A stretch of 64,000 bases of DNA from Carthagonibacter metallireducens (GCA_023554445.1 JAMJQQ010000036.1:1-64000), one strand, 5' to 3'. Shown: positions 51,816 to 62,076, counted from the stretch's first letter. Numbers and translations are program-made. Notes: generated from the sequence alone by a model not told the origin.

Positions 51816-53837
51816 GTGCTGAGCCTGCCATTGCTCCTCCAGGAGGCGCACGCGGCCTACGAGCCGATCCTGCCGGCATGGATCCTCCTGCTGCCGCTGA
51901 TCGGGGCCGTAGTCAACGGCGTCGGCGCATTCAACTGGCGCGGAAACAAGGCGATTCCGAGCATCGTGGGGCCGGCGGCGGTGATCGGCGCATTCGCGAT
52001 TGTGGTCGTGAATTTCCTCGCGATGCGTGCTGCTGCTCCGCACGATCCCGCGATCGTTTCGCTCTGGACCTGGATGTCGGCGGGAGACCTGCGCATCGGC
52101 GTGGATCTGCAATTCGACCAGCTCTCCATGCTCATGCTGCTGGTGGTCACCGGAGTGAGTTCGGTGATTCACGTCTACAGCGTCGGCTACATGCGCGAGG
52201 ACCCCGGCTACTCACGCTACTTCGCCTATCTGAACCTGTTCGTCTTCTTCATGCTGATCCTGGTGCTCGGCGCCAACTTCGCGATCACCTTCGTCGGCTG
52301 GGAGGGCGTAGGGCTCTGCTCCTACCTGCTGATCGGATTCTGGTACGAGAACCGGGAATTCGCGAGCGCCGGGAAGAAGGCATTCATCGTCAACCGGATC
52401 GGGGACTTCGGCTTCCTCGTGGCGATGTTTCTGGTGTTCGTGCACTTCGGGACGCTGAACTACGAGACCGTGTTCGCCGCGGCACCGGCTGCGCTCGCAT
52501 ACGGCGGTGCGGTGGTTACCGCGATCACCCTGTTCCTGTTTCTCGGCTGCACGGGGAAGTCGGCTCAGATTCCTCTCTACGTCTGGCTTCCCGACGCGAT
52601 GGCGGGACCGACACCGGTCTCCGCCCTGATCCACGCGGCCACGATGGTCACGGCAGGCGTTTACCTGGTGGCGCGGACGAGTGTTCTGTTCGCCATGGCT
52701 CCGGTCTCACAGGCCGTGGTCGCGGCGGTCGGCGCAGGAACCGCGCTGCTGGCGGCTACGATCGCCACACAGCAGTACGACATCAAGAAGGTCCTGGCCT
52801 ACAGCACGGTCTCCCAGCTGGGGTACATGTTCGTGGCCGTCGGAATCGGCGCGTACACGGCCGGGATCTTCCACCTGATGACGCACGCGTTCTTCAAGGC
52901 TCTGCTCTTTCTCGGATCGGGTGCGGTGATCCACGCCATGCACCACGCCTACCACGAGGTGCACAGTCACGAAGATCCGAACGACATGCGGAATCAGGGC
53001 GGGCTCAGGCGATTCATGCCGATCACTTTCGCTACGATGTGGATCGGCACGCTCGCGATTTCGGGGATCTTCCCGCTCGCCGGCTTCTTCTCCAAGGATG
53101 AGATCATCTGGTACACCGGTGCGTACGGGTACGGAATCCTGTGGGGAATCGCATTGGTCGCGGCGTTGCTGACCGCGGGCTACATGACCCGACTGATGGT
53201 GATGACCTTCCACGGCGAGAACCGGACCGGAGCGGACGCGGAACCGCACCTGCACGAGGTGCCGGCCGTGATGTGGATTCCGCTGGCCATCCTGGCGGTG
53301 CTGTCGATCGTGGGAGGCTGGGTGAACATTCCGGACGCGCTGCCCGTCCTGCCGGCGGTGCACGCGCTTCACGACTGGCTGCACCCGGTGTTCGAGCCGG
53401 CCCGCGGGATCCTCGAGGCACACGGGCTCCACGATGCGCACAGCTCGCCCATCGGAGGCGGGGAAGCGATGTGGGCCGGGATTTCGACCGTAGCCGCGGC
53501 GGTCGTCATCATTCTCACGTTCCGGGCCCTCGTCCACCGGACCTGGAAGCCTGCCGCAGACTCCACCGAGCCGACGGGGCTCGCGGGTGTCCTGTACAAC
53601 AAGTGGTACGTTGACGAGTTGTACGACCGCACCATCGTGCTTCCGCTTCTGGCCCTCTGGCGGGGGTGCTGGCGAATCGTGGACGCGGGGTTGATAGACG
53701 GATCGATCAACGGCCTGGCGGCAGGTACCCGAGCCGTGGGCTGGATCGGAAGCCTGTTCCAGACGGGGCGCGTGGCGACGTACATGTTCTACTTCGTGAC
53801 GGGGGTGCTGGTGATCCTCGCAACTTTCCTGCTCTGA
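51816..53837 (+). CDS. nuoL: NADH-quinone oxidoreductase subunit L
   Basis: A 673-aa antiporter-like proton-pumping subunit with about 16 helices including the lateral C-terminal helix. Key charged residues are in place: Glu in FVGWEGVGLCSYLLIG, Lys in GCTGKSAQIPLYVWLPDAM and His/Lys positions in SALIHAATMVTAGVYL and THAFFKALLFLGSGA. Start GTG 51816 after GAGG. A soluble loop before the last helices (about 470-560) is longer than average, rich in His and Ala. Confidence 0.95.
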   Translation: MLSLPLLLQEAHAAYEPILPAWILLLPLIGAVVNGVGAFNWRGNKAIPSIVGPAAVIGAFAIVVVNFLAMRAAAPHDPAIVSLWTWMSAGDLRIGVDLQFDQLSMLMLLVVTGVSSVIHVYSVGYMREDPGYSRYFAYLNLFVFFMLILVLGANFAITFVGWEGVGLCSYLLIGFWYENREFASAGKKAFIVNRIGDFGFLVAMFLVFVHFGTLNYETVFAAAPAALAYGGAVVTAITLFLFLGCTGKSAQIPLYVWLPDAMAGPTPVSALIHAATMVTAGVYLVARTSVLFAMAPVSQAVVAAVGAGTALLAATIATQQYDIKKVLAYSTVSQLGYMFVAVGIGAYTAGIFHLMTHAFFKALLFLGSGAVIHAMHHAYHEVHSHEDPNDMRNQGGLRRFMPITFATMWIGTLAISGIFPLAGFFSKDEIIWYTGAYGYGILWGIALVAALLTAGYMTRLMVMTFHGENRTGADAEPHLHEVPAVMWIPLAILAVLSIVGGWVNIPDALPVLPAVHALHDWLHPVFEPARGILEAHGLHDAHSSPIGGGEAMWAGISTVAAAVVIILTFRALVHRTWKPAADSTEPTGLAGVLYNKWYVDELYDRTIVLPLLALWRGCWRIVDAGLIDGSINGLAAGTRAVGWIGSLFQTGRVATYMFYFVTGVLVILATFLL

Positions 53838-53850
53838 GCGGAATCGAGCC

Positions 53851-55422
53851 GTGAGCTTCTTCGAGAGTCACTGGGTTCTTACGGTCCTTCTGCTGCTTCC
53901 GTTGGCGGGGGCGGTCGCCTGCCTGTTCGCCGGGAAGGACGAGGCGAAGCACGTGGCGCTGGTGACCAGCATCGCGGCATTCCTGCTGTCGCTCCCGTTG
54001 TTCTGGGTCTTCCGGGAGGGAACTCCGGCAATCCAGAACTACGTGTCGATTCCCTGGATCGGCCAGTGGGGCATCGCGTATACGGTGGGCGTTGATGGCA
54101 TATCGCTGCTGATGGTGTTGCTGACCACCTTCATAATGCCGATGGCCATTCTCGGCTCCTACAGCTACATCAAGCGCCAGGAGCCGACCTACTACGCCAT
54201 GCTGCTCCTGTTGATGACCGCAATGATCGGCGTGTTCATCGCCCTCGACATGTTCCTGTTCTTCCTGTTCTGGGAGCTGATGTTGATCCCGATGTACTTC
54301 ATCATCGGGGTGTGGGGCGGAGAGCGTCGCATCTACGCAGCGATCAAGTTCTTCCTGTTCACGGCGGTGGGCTCGCTGCTGATGCTGGTCGCGATCGTCA
54401 CACTCGTGTACCTGTACTACCGCCAGTACGGCGTCGTGACCTTCGCCTACAACGACCTGGTCGAGTTGCCGGTGACGAGGTCGGCGCAATTCTGGCTCTT
54501 CTCGGCCTTCGCACTCGCATTTGCGATCAAGGTGCCGCTGTTCCCGGTGCACACCTGGCTACCCGATGCGCACGTCGAGGCCCCCACCGCAGGTTCGGTG
54601 ATCCTGGCCGGGGTGCTCCTGAAGATGGGCACCTACGGATTCCTGCGCTTCGCGATGCCGTTCTTCGCGTACGCCGCGACCAGCGACGTGGTCGTCTACA
54701 CGATCCTCACCCTGTCCTTGATCGGAATCGTCTACGGGGCATGGGTCGCTGCCGTGCAGCCCGATGCGAAGAAGCTGGTCGCGTATACTTCGGTGGCCCA
54801 CCTCGGATTCGTCATGCTCGGGCTGTTCGCCCTCACTTCCGAGTCGATTCAGGGCGGCATCCTCCAGATGGTGAATCACGGGATCTCGACGGGAGCACTC
54901 TTCCTCCTGATCGGCATGCTCTACGAGCGGCGGCACACGCGGTTGATCGAGGACTTCGGCGGTATCGCGAAGGTGATGCCATTCTTCGCCTTCGCATTCG
55001 TGGTCGTGGCTCTCAGCTCCATCGGTCTGCCCGGCACAAACGGATTCGTCGGAGAGTTCCTGATCCTGATCGGGACGTTCCGTACCCATCCGGTCGCCGC
55101 CGTAATCGCGGCCACGGGGGTCGTGTTCGCTGCCGCTTACATGCTCCCGATGGTCCAGCGCGTCCTGTACGGTCCCGTGGAGGACGAGGAGAATCGAGAG
55201 CTCACCGACATCGGTCTGCGCGAGCGCATCGTTCTGCTTCCGGCCCTCGCGATGATCGTGCTGATCGGCGTATACCCGGGGCCATTCCTCGAGAAGACCT
55301 CGGCCTCGGTGGACGCGCTCCTGCAACAGATCGAAATGCGCGCGAGCCAGGCTCCCCTGGAGCCACTGGGGACCGACGTGCGTTTCGACCACATGCCGAT
55401 CCTCGGCGTGGACGAGGATTGA
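53851..55422 (+). CDS. nuoM: NADH-quinone oxidoreductase subunit M
   Basis: A 523-aa antiporter-like subunit with 14 predicted helices. Conserved features: acidic FFLFWELMLIPMYFIIGVWG, Lys in FAIKVPLFPVHTWLPDAHVEA, and helix LAGVLLKMGTYGFLRFAMP. Start GTG 53851, 13 bases after nuoL, gives an N-terminus beginning with the first hydrophobic helix. Confidence 0.95.
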   Translation: MSFFESHWVLTVLLLLPLAGAVACLFAGKDEAKHVALVTSIAAFLLSLPLFWVFREGTPAIQNYVSIPWIGQWGIAYTVGVDGISLLMVLLTTFIMPMAILGSYSYIKRQEPTYYAMLLLLMTAMIGVFIALDMFLFFLFWELMLIPMYFIIGVWGGERRIYAAIKFFLFTAVGSLLMLVAIVTLVYLYYRQYGVVTFAYNDLVELPVTRSAQFWLFSAFALAFAIKVPLFPVHTWLPDAHVEAPTAGSVILAGVLLKMGTYGFLRFAMPFFAYAATSDVVVYTILTLSLIGIVYGAWVAAVQPDAKKLVAYTSVAHLGFVMLGLFALTSESIQGGILQMVNHGISTGALFLLIGMLYERRHTRLIEDFGGIAKVMPFFAFAFVVVALSSIGLPGTNGFVGEFLILIGTFRTHPVAAVIAATGVVFAAAYMLPMVQRVLYGPVEDEENRELTDIGLRERIVLLPALAMIVLIGVYPGPFLEKTSASVDALLQQIEMRASQAPLEPLGTDVRFDHMPILGVDED

Positions 55423-55435
55423 GAGGGTTGACGAA

Positions 55436-57016
55436 GTGATCCTGGACTTCAGTTCTTCGCTTCATATCGTCTGGGCGCTGCTGCCGGAGATCGTCGTTGC
55501 CGTCACGGGCCTCGTCGTGCTCATGCTGGATGTATTCCAGCGCGGGAGCAGGAGCGCCCCGAGCGCACCCTGGGTCGGCCCGCTAGCGATCACGGGGCTC
55601 GTGGGCGCGGTGCTGGCGAACGCGTGGCTGCTCACCCTGGAGGTTCCTGCACAGAACGCGCAGATCGCCGTGGACGGGTTCCGGATCGCAATGAACTTCA
55701 TCGTTCTCGGGGTCGCGATTTTCGGTTTGCTCTACTCGTTCGACTGGCTCAACCGCGAGGGTCAGTTCACCGGCGAATTCATATTCCTGGTGCTGATGGC
55801 CGTCGTCGGAATGATGTTGCTCGGCGGAACCCGCGATCTGATCGTCCTCTTCGTCGCGATCGAGCTGATGTCGATCTCCGTCTATGTCCTCACCGGCTAC
55901 GATCGCAGGTCACGGCGATCTGCCGAGGCCGCGCTCAAGTACTTTCTCATGGGCGCATTCGCCAGTGGATTTCTTCTCTACGGAATCGCCTTGATCTTCG
56001 GGTCGGTCGGCAGTACGAATCTGAGCCTCGTCACGTCGGAGATCGCCCTCGGCACGGCGTCCAATAATCCGATGTTGTTCGCGGGCGTGGCCCTGCTGCT
56101 CGTCGGGTTCGCGTTCAAGGTGTCGGCGGTCCCATTCCACATGTGGACGCCCGATGCCTACGAAGGGGCGCCCACGCCGGTCACCGGTTTCATGGCAGCC
56201 GGTGTGAAGGCAGCTGGATTCGCAGCCATCGTCAGGTTCATAACCATCGAACTGGCACCAGCCGCCGAGTTCTGGGAGGGCATCATCTGGTGGCTGGCAA
56301 TGCTGACGATGATCGTGCCGAATCTCGCGGCGCTGGCCCAGGATGACGTCAAGCGAATGCTGGCGTATTCGTCGATCGCCCACGCTGGATACCTGCTCGT
56401 CGGCGTGGCGGCCGACAGCCCGCTCGGACGCTCGGCGACCCTCTTTTATCTCGCCGTCTACGCAGCGATGACTCTGGGGTCGTTCGCGATCGTCTATCTC
56501 GTCGCGGGGAAGGGCGACGTCCGCTCGAAGCTCTCCGATTTCCGCGGCCTGGGCTGGCGCCGTCCGCTGCTCGGGGCGGCGTTCGTAGTATTCCTGCTGT
56601 CGCTCGCAGGCTTTCCGCCGACGGGAGGATTCATCGGCAAGCTGTACCTGCTGAGTGCAGCCGTGGAATCCGGTGAGTCGGTGCTGGCGATTACTCTCGT
56701 GCTCACCAGTCTGATCTCGTACTACTACTACCTGAGGGTCATCTGGAAGATGTACTTCGAGGAGGCACCGGAGTCCCTGCCGACACCGGAGCGGCCGGGG
56801 CTGGCGTTCGGGTTCGCCGCCTCGATCGGAGCGCTGGCGCTGCTCGTAGCCGGTCTGTTCCCCGGACACGGGTTGCGCACCGCGAGTCGGGCGGGCGAGG
56901 ACCTCGTACCGCGCGCTGCCGTGGTGGCACCCGGAGCCGCGCCATCCGCCCGGCCCTCGGGGCAGGACCCGGCTGCGAGCAGGGCTTCCTCCAATGTGTC
57001 TGAACCGGAGCGCTGA
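55436..57016 (+). CDS. nuoN: NADH-quinone oxidoreductase subunit N
   Basis: A 526-aa antiporter-like subunit closing the nuo operon. Key residues appear in VAIELMSISVYVLTGY and FAFKVSAVPFHMWTPDAYEG with its Lys, and AQDDVKRMLAYSSIAHAGYLLVG. The last 45 residues are a Pro/Ala/Ser-rich hydrophilic tail not usual for NuoN. Start GTG 55436 after a GAGAGGG tract. The 122 bp after it contain GC-rich partial inverted repeats (57074-57097) but no clear terminator. Confidence 0.94.
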   Translation: MILDFSSSLHIVWALLPEIVVAVTGLVVLMLDVFQRGSRSAPSAPWVGPLAITGLVGAVLANAWLLTLEVPAQNAQIAVDGFRIAMNFIVLGVAIFGLLYSFDWLNREGQFTGEFIFLVLMAVVGMMLLGGTRDLIVLFVAIELMSISVYVLTGYDRRSRRSAEAALKYFLMGAFASGFLLYGIALIFGSVGSTNLSLVTSEIALGTASNNPMLFAGVALLLVGFAFKVSAVPFHMWTPDAYEGAPTPVTGFMAAGVKAAGFAAIVRFITIELAPAAEFWEGIIWWLAMLTMIVPNLAALAQDDVKRMLAYSSIAHAGYLLVGVAADSPLGRSATLFYLAVYAAMTLGSFAIVYLVAGKGDVRSKLSDFRGLGWRRPLLGAAFVVFLLSLAGFPPTGGFIGKLYLLSAAVESGESVLAITLVLTSLISYYYYLRVIWKMYFEEAPESLPTPERPGLAFGFAASIGALALLVAGLFPGHGLRTASRAGEDLVPRAAVVAPGAAPSARPSGQDPAASRASSNVSEPER

Positions 57017-57138
57017 CCCCGCATCACCTTCGCTTCGCCGGCGGACAGGCCACGGCGGATTCCTGTTTCTCTGCGCCGGCCCCTCGGAGGCCCGGCGACA
57101 CCCGGGCCCGGTCCGGCCCGCTTCCTGAAGAGGTCTAC

Positions 57139-58518
57139 ATGAAGGTATCGCCGACCATATTTCGTGAGTACGACATTCGGGGCATCGTGGGGGACGACCT
57201 GACCGCAGATGTCGTGCGGGCTGTGGGACGGGCCTATGCGACGCGCCTTCGTGAGTCGAGCGGGTCGGAGAACCCGACCGTCACTGTCGGACACGACAAC
57301 CGGCCCAGTTCTCCGGCGCTGGCTCAGGCGCTTTGCGAGGGGCTCAACGCTTCGGGCGCCGACGTTTATCTCGTAGACACGGTGCCGACGCCGGTGCTCT
57401 ACTTCGCCGATCGCGAATTCGAGACGGATGGCGGCATCCAGATCACGGGTTCCCACAACCCGCCCGAGTACAACGGCATCAAGATGGTGGCGGGAGGCAG
57501 CTCACTCTACGGCGAGGCGATCCAGGATCTCCGGCGCCGGGTGGAGTCGGAATCCTGGCGCGAGGCGGCGGGGCGGACCGAGCGGCGTCCGATCCTCGAA
57601 CGCTACGTGGAGGCGGTCCGCGAAGCCGTGGATATTCCCACCCCGATCAGGATCGTCCTCGACTGCGGAAACGGGACGGGAAGCGTCATCGCGCCGGAGG
57701 TGCTCGAAGCCGTCGGGATCGAGGTGATACCTCTGTATTGCGAGTCGGATGGGACGTTTCCGAACCATCACCCCGATCCGACGGTCGACGAGAACCTGGT
57801 CGATCTGATCGCGGAGGTCAGGGCCTCCGATGCAGCGATCGGAATCGGGCTGGATGGCGATGCAGACCGGATCGGCGCGGTGGATGAGAATGGCAGGATC
57901 GTGCGGGGGGATCATCTGCTCCTTCTCTACGCACTCGACATCCTGCCGCACGACCCGGGCGCTGAGGTGGTCTTCGACGTCAAGTGTTCCCAGGCGTTGC
58001 CCGAGATGATCGAGGCTGCCGGGGGCGTTCCCGTGATGTGGCGCACCGGTCACTCCCTGATCAAGGAACGGATGAAAGCGGGTGGGTCGCCGGTGGCGGG
58101 CGAGATGAGCGGGCACATCTGCCTGGCCGACCGCTGGTACGGCTTCGATGACGCGATCTACGATGCAGCGCGGCTCGCAGAGCTGGTCGCTCGCAGTGGG
58201 AAGCCGCTCTCCGAACTCGCAGCGGCGATACCCTCCTATCCGTCCACTCCGGAGATCAGGGTGGACTGCGATGAGGACGCCAAATTCGGGATCGTAGAGC
58301 GGACGGTGCAGCACTATCGCCAATCCTACGAGGTGATCGATATCGATGGGGCGCGGGTGCTGTTCGATGACGGTTGGGCCCTGATCCGGGCGAGCAACAC
58401 GCAGCCGATCATCGTCTGCCGATTCGAAGCCGACACGCCCGAAGCACTGGTTCGCATCCGGGATGACGTGGCCGAGTGGCTGGCAGGCCAGGGCGTCACG
58501 GTCCCGCCGCTGGACTGA
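57139..58518 (+). CDS. Phosphomannomutase/phosphoglucomutase
   Basis: A 459-aa alpha-D-phosphohexomutase that moves phosphate between C1 and C6 of mannose or glucose phosphate, feeding polysaccharide and nucleotide-sugar synthesis. Four domains are seen in order: phosphoserine loop ITGSHNPPEYNGIKM (Ser105), metal loop GLDGDADRIGA, sugar-binding loop GEMSGHI, and phosphate-binding RASNTQPIIVCRFEA at the end. The YDIRGIVGDD N-terminus is of the AlgC/ManB type. Sugar preference is not resolved. ATG 57139 follows GAAGAGG. Confidence 0.9.
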   Translation: MKVSPTIFREYDIRGIVGDDLTADVVRAVGRAYATRLRESSGSENPTVTVGHDNRPSSPALAQALCEGLNASGADVYLVDTVPTPVLYFADREFETDGGIQITGSHNPPEYNGIKMVAGGSSLYGEAIQDLRRRVESESWREAAGRTERRPILERYVEAVREAVDIPTPIRIVLDCGNGTGSVIAPEVLEAVGIEVIPLYCESDGTFPNHHPDPTVDENLVDLIAEVRASDAAIGIGLDGDADRIGAVDENGRIVRGDHLLLLYALDILPHDPGAEVVFDVKCSQALPEMIEAAGGVPVMWRTGHSLIKERMKAGGSPVAGEMSGHICLADRWYGFDDAIYDAARLAELVARSGKPLSELAAAIPSYPSTPEIRVDCDEDAKFGIVERTVQHYRQSYEVIDIDGARVLFDDGWALIRASNTQPIIVCRFEADTPEALVRIRDDVAEWLAGQGVTVPPLD

Positions 58519-58526
58519 GCGTCTCG

Positions 58527-59480
58527 ATGAGTCCAGGCCGCAGAACGGTCGTCGTCGCCATAGGAGGAAACGCTCTCTCTCCATCGGGCGAGTCCGCGTC
58601 CGTCGCTAACCAGTTCCGTCATACGCGGGAGAGCCTCGTTCCGATCGTGGATCTTGCCACCCAGGGATGGCGGATCGCCATCGTCCATGGCAATGGTCCC
58701 CAGGTCGGGGATGAACTGCTCCGCAATCAGGTTGCGCGGGATGAGGTGGAGCAGCTCCCTCTCGGAGTTCAGGTCGCCGAGACGGCCGGGTGGATCGGAT
58801 ACATGATTCAGCAGTCCCTCCAGAACGCCCTGCGAAGCGCGGGAAGCGAGCGCAGGGTCGTCACCGTCGTCACGCAGGCGCGTGTGGAGCCGGACGATCC
58901 GGCGCTCGCGAGTCCCTCGAAGTTCATCGGCCGGCGGCTTTCGCAGGAAGCGGCCGAGGTGCTGAGAGCCGAGGGTGTGGTCGTCGAGCAGGACCCACGC
59001 GGAAACCTGCGACGACGCGTGCCGAGCCCGGTCCCGGTCGAGATCATCGAGTCGGACATGGTGCGGGAGCTCGTGTTTCGGGGCGACATCGTCATCGCGG
59101 CGGGGGGTGGTGGAATCCCGGTATACGAAGATCCCTCGCTCGGTCTCGAGGGGGTCGACGCCGTTGTGGACAAGGACAGGGCGGCAGCGATTCTCGCTCG
59201 TGAGATCGGAGCCAGCATCCTGTTGATTCTAACTGATGTCGACGGAGTATACGAAGCCTGGGGTACGGATCAGGCGCGCAGGATCCCACGACTCACGATG
59301 TCGGAGGCCGCGCGGCTTCTGGAGGGGGACGCGCTGGGCGCCGGGAGCATGCGACCAAAGCTCGAAGCGGCGCACCACTTCCTGGAGACGGGTGGTGACC
59401 GGGCGATCATCGCCGCTCTGGACGAGGGACCCATGGCTCTCCTCGGAGAAGCAGGAACCACGATCGAATCCCGCGGCTGA
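58527..59480 (+). CDS. arcC: Carbamate kinase
   Basis: A 317-aa amino-acid-kinase-fold enzyme that interconverts carbamoyl phosphate + ADP and carbamate + ATP. Motifs: VVAIGGNALSPSGE, IVHGNGPQVGDELLRNQ, DIVIAAGGGGIPVYED, VDAVVDKDRAAAIL, ILTDVDGVYEAWGT and LGAGSMRPKLEAAHHFLE. ATG 58527 is eight bases after the mutase stop; a weak ribosome site. No arginine deiminase or ornithine carbamoyltransferase gene is adjacent, so the physiological source of carbamoyl phosphate is open (purine degradation is another possibility). rocD elsewhere in the window fits arginine breakdown. Confidence 0.88.
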   Translation: MSPGRRTVVVAIGGNALSPSGESASVANQFRHTRESLVPIVDLATQGWRIAIVHGNGPQVGDELLRNQVARDEVEQLPLGVQVAETAGWIGYMIQQSLQNALRSAGSERRVVTVVTQARVEPDDPALASPSKFIGRRLSQEAAEVLRAEGVVVEQDPRGNLRRRVPSPVPVEIIESDMVRELVFRGDIVIAAGGGGIPVYEDPSLGLEGVDAVVDKDRAAAILAREIGASILLILTDVDGVYEAWGTDQARRIPRLTMSEAARLLEGDALGAGSMRPKLEAAHHFLETGGDRAIIAALDEGPMALLGEAGTTIESRG

Positions 59481-59520
59481 GCGAGCCGGGAGACAATTTT
59501 CACACGGGACGAAGGCGAAG

Positions 59521-60663
59521 ATGAACATTCACGAGTACCAGGCGAAGGAGATCCTCCGCGCTCACGGCATCCCGGTTCCTCCGGGCGAGGTCGCCACCTC
59601 TCCTGAAGAAGCGGAAGCGATAGCGTCGAAGTACGGCGGCCCGGTGGTCGTCAAGGCCCAGGTGCATACCGGTGGCCGCGGCAAGGCCGGCGGTGTGAAG
59701 CTGGCCGACGATGCAGCGGACGCGGCCGAGAAGGCGGCGGCGATTCTCGGCATGGAGATCAAGGGGCTGACCGTCGAGAAGGTCCTGGTTACCCCTGCCG
59801 AGGAGATCGCGAGCGAGGCATACGTCGGGATCGTGATGGACAGGGCCTCCCAGGCCGACGTGTTCATGGTTTCATCAGAGGGGGGCGTGGACATCGAGGA
59901 AGTCGCTGCGTCCCAGCCCGAGGCGATCACTAAGCTCCGGGTCGATCCGCGGTACGGGCTCCTTCCGCACCAGGCGATGGGGCTGGCATGGGCGCTGTAT
60001 GACGACGTCAAGCAAGTGCGTCAGGCCGCGTCGATCATCCGTAAGCTCCATGAAGCGTACCGGGCCGCGGGTGCCACGCTGGCGGAGATCAATCCGCTGA
60101 TCGTCACACCGGAGGGCGAGGTGAAGGCGATCGACGCGAAGATGAACATCGATGACAACGTCCTCTTCCGGGTGCCCGACGTCGAGGCGATGAGGGACAC
60201 GAGTGCCGAGCCGCCCGCCGAGACGAAGGCGCGCGATGCCGGATTGAGCTACATCAAGCTCGACGGAGACGTGGGCTGTGTCGTCAACGGAGCCGGCCTC
60301 GCCATGGCGACCATGGACATGGTCAAGCACTACGGAGGCGAGCCCGCCAACTTTCTCGATATCGGGGGTTCTTCGAATCCGGACAAGGTGGTGACGGCAC
60401 TGGAGATCATCACTGCCGATCCCAGGGTGAAGTCGATTCTGTTCAACATCTTCGGAGGAATCACGCGCTGCGATGACGTGGCGAACGGGATTGTCGAGGC
60501 GACGAATCGGATCGAGATCGATCGGCCGATCGCCATTCGACTCACCGGGACCAACGAAGAGGAAGCGGTGGAGATCCTCAAGCAGGCGGGCTTCGCGGCA
60601 ATGACCGACATGGACGAGGTGGTCAAGGAGGCCGTCAGCCTGGCGCACGGCGGCAGCGACTGA
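59521..60663 (+). CDS. sucC: Succinyl-CoA synthetase beta subunit
   Basis: A 380-aa ATP-grasp subunit that makes ATP/GTP from succinyl-CoA in the TCA cycle with SucD. It begins MNIHEYQAKEILRAHGIPVP, has VVVKAQVHTGGRGKAGGVKL (nucleotide site) and NIFGGITRCDDVANGI. ATG 59521 is preceded by AAGG; an open frame upstream is not family-like. The alpha-subunit gene follows after 40 bp. Confidence 0.95.
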   Translation: MNIHEYQAKEILRAHGIPVPPGEVATSPEEAEAIASKYGGPVVVKAQVHTGGRGKAGGVKLADDAADAAEKAAAILGMEIKGLTVEKVLVTPAEEIASEAYVGIVMDRASQADVFMVSSEGGVDIEEVAASQPEAITKLRVDPRYGLLPHQAMGLAWALYDDVKQVRQAASIIRKLHEAYRAAGATLAEINPLIVTPEGEVKAIDAKMNIDDNVLFRVPDVEAMRDTSAEPPAETKARDAGLSYIKLDGDVGCVVNGAGLAMATMDMVKHYGGEPANFLDIGGSSNPDKVVTALEIITADPRVKSILFNIFGGITRCDDVANGIVEATNRIEIDRPIAIRLTGTNEEEAVEILKQAGFAAMTDMDEVVKEAVSLAHGGSD

Positions 60664-60703
60664 GGATCGGCGACTTCACGAACGCAAAGGGAGACAGTTC
60701 GGC

Positions 60704-61573
60704 ATGAGCATATTCATCGATGGGTCGACACGCCTCGTCGTGCAGGGAATTACGGGGAGGGACGGGTCTTTTCACACCCGGCAGATGATCGAATACGGGA
60801 CGGACGTCGTCGCGGGTGTCACGCCGGGCAAGGGTGGCCAGATGTTCGACGACTCGGTCCCGGTGTTCAACACGGTCGTCGAAGCCGTATCGGAGCGAGG
60901 CGCCAACACGAGCGTCGTCTACGTCCCGGCGGCTTTTGCTGCCGATGCGGTCCTGGAGGCCGCAGAGGCTGGAATCGAGTTGATCGTCTGTATATCGGAA
61001 GGTGTCCCGGTGCAGGACATGATGCGGGTACTGCCTTTCGTCGAGGAAAGGGGCGCTCGATTGATCGGTCCCAATTGCCCCGGCCTGATCACTCCGGGCG
61101 TCTGCAAGGTGGGAATCCTCCCGGGTCAGATCGTGGCCCCGGGACCTGTAGGGGTGGTCAGTCGGTCCGGAACGCTGACCTACGAAGTCGTCTTCCAGCT
61201 CACCCGGGCGGGAATCGGTCAGACGACGTGTGTGGGAATCGGGGGAGATCCGCTGATCGGGACGAACTTCGTAGACTGTCTGGAGGCGTTCGAGGCCGAT
61301 CCGGACACGAGGGCCGTCTGCATGATCGGCGAGATCGGTGGCACCGATGAGCAGGTGGCTGCCGAATTCGTGCGCGATCGAATGAGCAAACCGGTCGTGG
61401 GTTTCATTGCCGGACGTACGGCTCCTCCCGGTCGCCGAATGGGTCATGCCGGTGCGATCATCTCCGGCTCGGAGGGGACCGCGGATGAGAAGATGAGGGC
61501 CTTCCGCGAATGCGGCATCGCGGTCGCCGAATTGCCCGCCGATTTCGTAGGACTGGTCCAGGCCGGTCTCTGA
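60704..61573 (+). CDS. sucD: Succinyl-CoA synthetase alpha subunit
   Basis: A 289-aa subunit holding the CoA site and phosphohistidine. CoA-binding VVQGITGRDGSFHTRQMIEYG and VTPGKGGQ are N-terminal, RLIGPNCPGLITPG in the middle, and the active-site His is in GHAGAIISGSEGTADEKM near the C-terminus. Normal length. Together with sucC it forms one transcription unit, with ndk 49 bp downstream. Confidence 0.95.
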   Translation: MSIFIDGSTRLVVQGITGRDGSFHTRQMIEYGTDVVAGVTPGKGGQMFDDSVPVFNTVVEAVSERGANTSVVYVPAAFAADAVLEAAEAGIELIVCISEGVPVQDMMRVLPFVEERGARLIGPNCPGLITPGVCKVGILPGQIVAPGPVGVVSRSGTLTYEVVFQLTRAGIGQTTCVGIGGDPLIGTNFVDCLEAFEADPDTRAVCMIGEIGGTDEQVAAEFVRDRMSKPVVGFIAGRTAPPGRRMGHAGAIISGSEGTADEKMRAFRECGIAVAELPADFVGLVQAGL

Positions 61574-61622
61574 GGCCCTACATGGCGATCTATTACGACC
61601 CCCGGAGAAAGCGGGACACGGA

Positions 61623-62039
61623 ATGAGCGATACGACGCTGACGATCATCAAACCGGATGCATTCGGGTCGGGCAAGGCCGGCCGGATTCTCGCGCACCTC
61701 GAGCAGGAGGGCTTCGAGATCGTAGCGGCGCGGGTCACGCATCTCGGAGTGGCCGAGGCGGGTGAATTCTACGCGGTCCACAGGGAGCGGCCGTTCTTCG
61801 GTTCACTGGTCGAGTTCATGACCTCGGGCCGGTGCATGCCGATAGTTCTGCGACGCGAGAACGCCGTGGCACACCTTCGCCGTGTGATCGGCGCGACGGA
61901 TCCGACCGAAGCCGAAGAGGGTACGGTGCGGGCGATCTATGCCGAGAGCAAGGAGCGCAACGCGATTCACGCCTCTGATTCCGATGAGAACGCGGCCGTA
62001 GAGGTGTCTTTCTTCTTTCCCGGCACGGATCTGATCTGA
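61623..62039 (+). CDS. ndk: Nucleoside diphosphate kinase
   Basis: A 138-aa enzyme balancing NTP pools by ping-pong phosphate transfer. It shows TLTIIKPDAFGSGKAG, FYAVHRERPFFGSLVEFM and the active-site His in RNAIHASDSDENA (about residue 117). The common G-S-D-S reads A-S-D-S here, a conservative change. Position next to sucCD is frequent in bacteria. The candidate yceD promoter follows. Confidence 0.94.
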   Translation: MSDTTLTIIKPDAFGSGKAGRILAHLEQEGFEIVAARVTHLGVAEAGEFYAVHRERPFFGSLVEFMTSGRCMPIVLRRENAVAHLRRVIGATDPTEAEEGTVRAIYAESKERNAIHASDSDENAAVEVSFFFPGTDLI

Positions 62040-62076
62040 GGCGATCCGATCGACGGCGATTCGGCCGCTTGGCACG

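Noticed and set aside
57074..57097. GC-rich inverted repeat after nuoN as terminator
   Set aside because: Stem is short and broken, and no T-run follows; composition alone could explain it.
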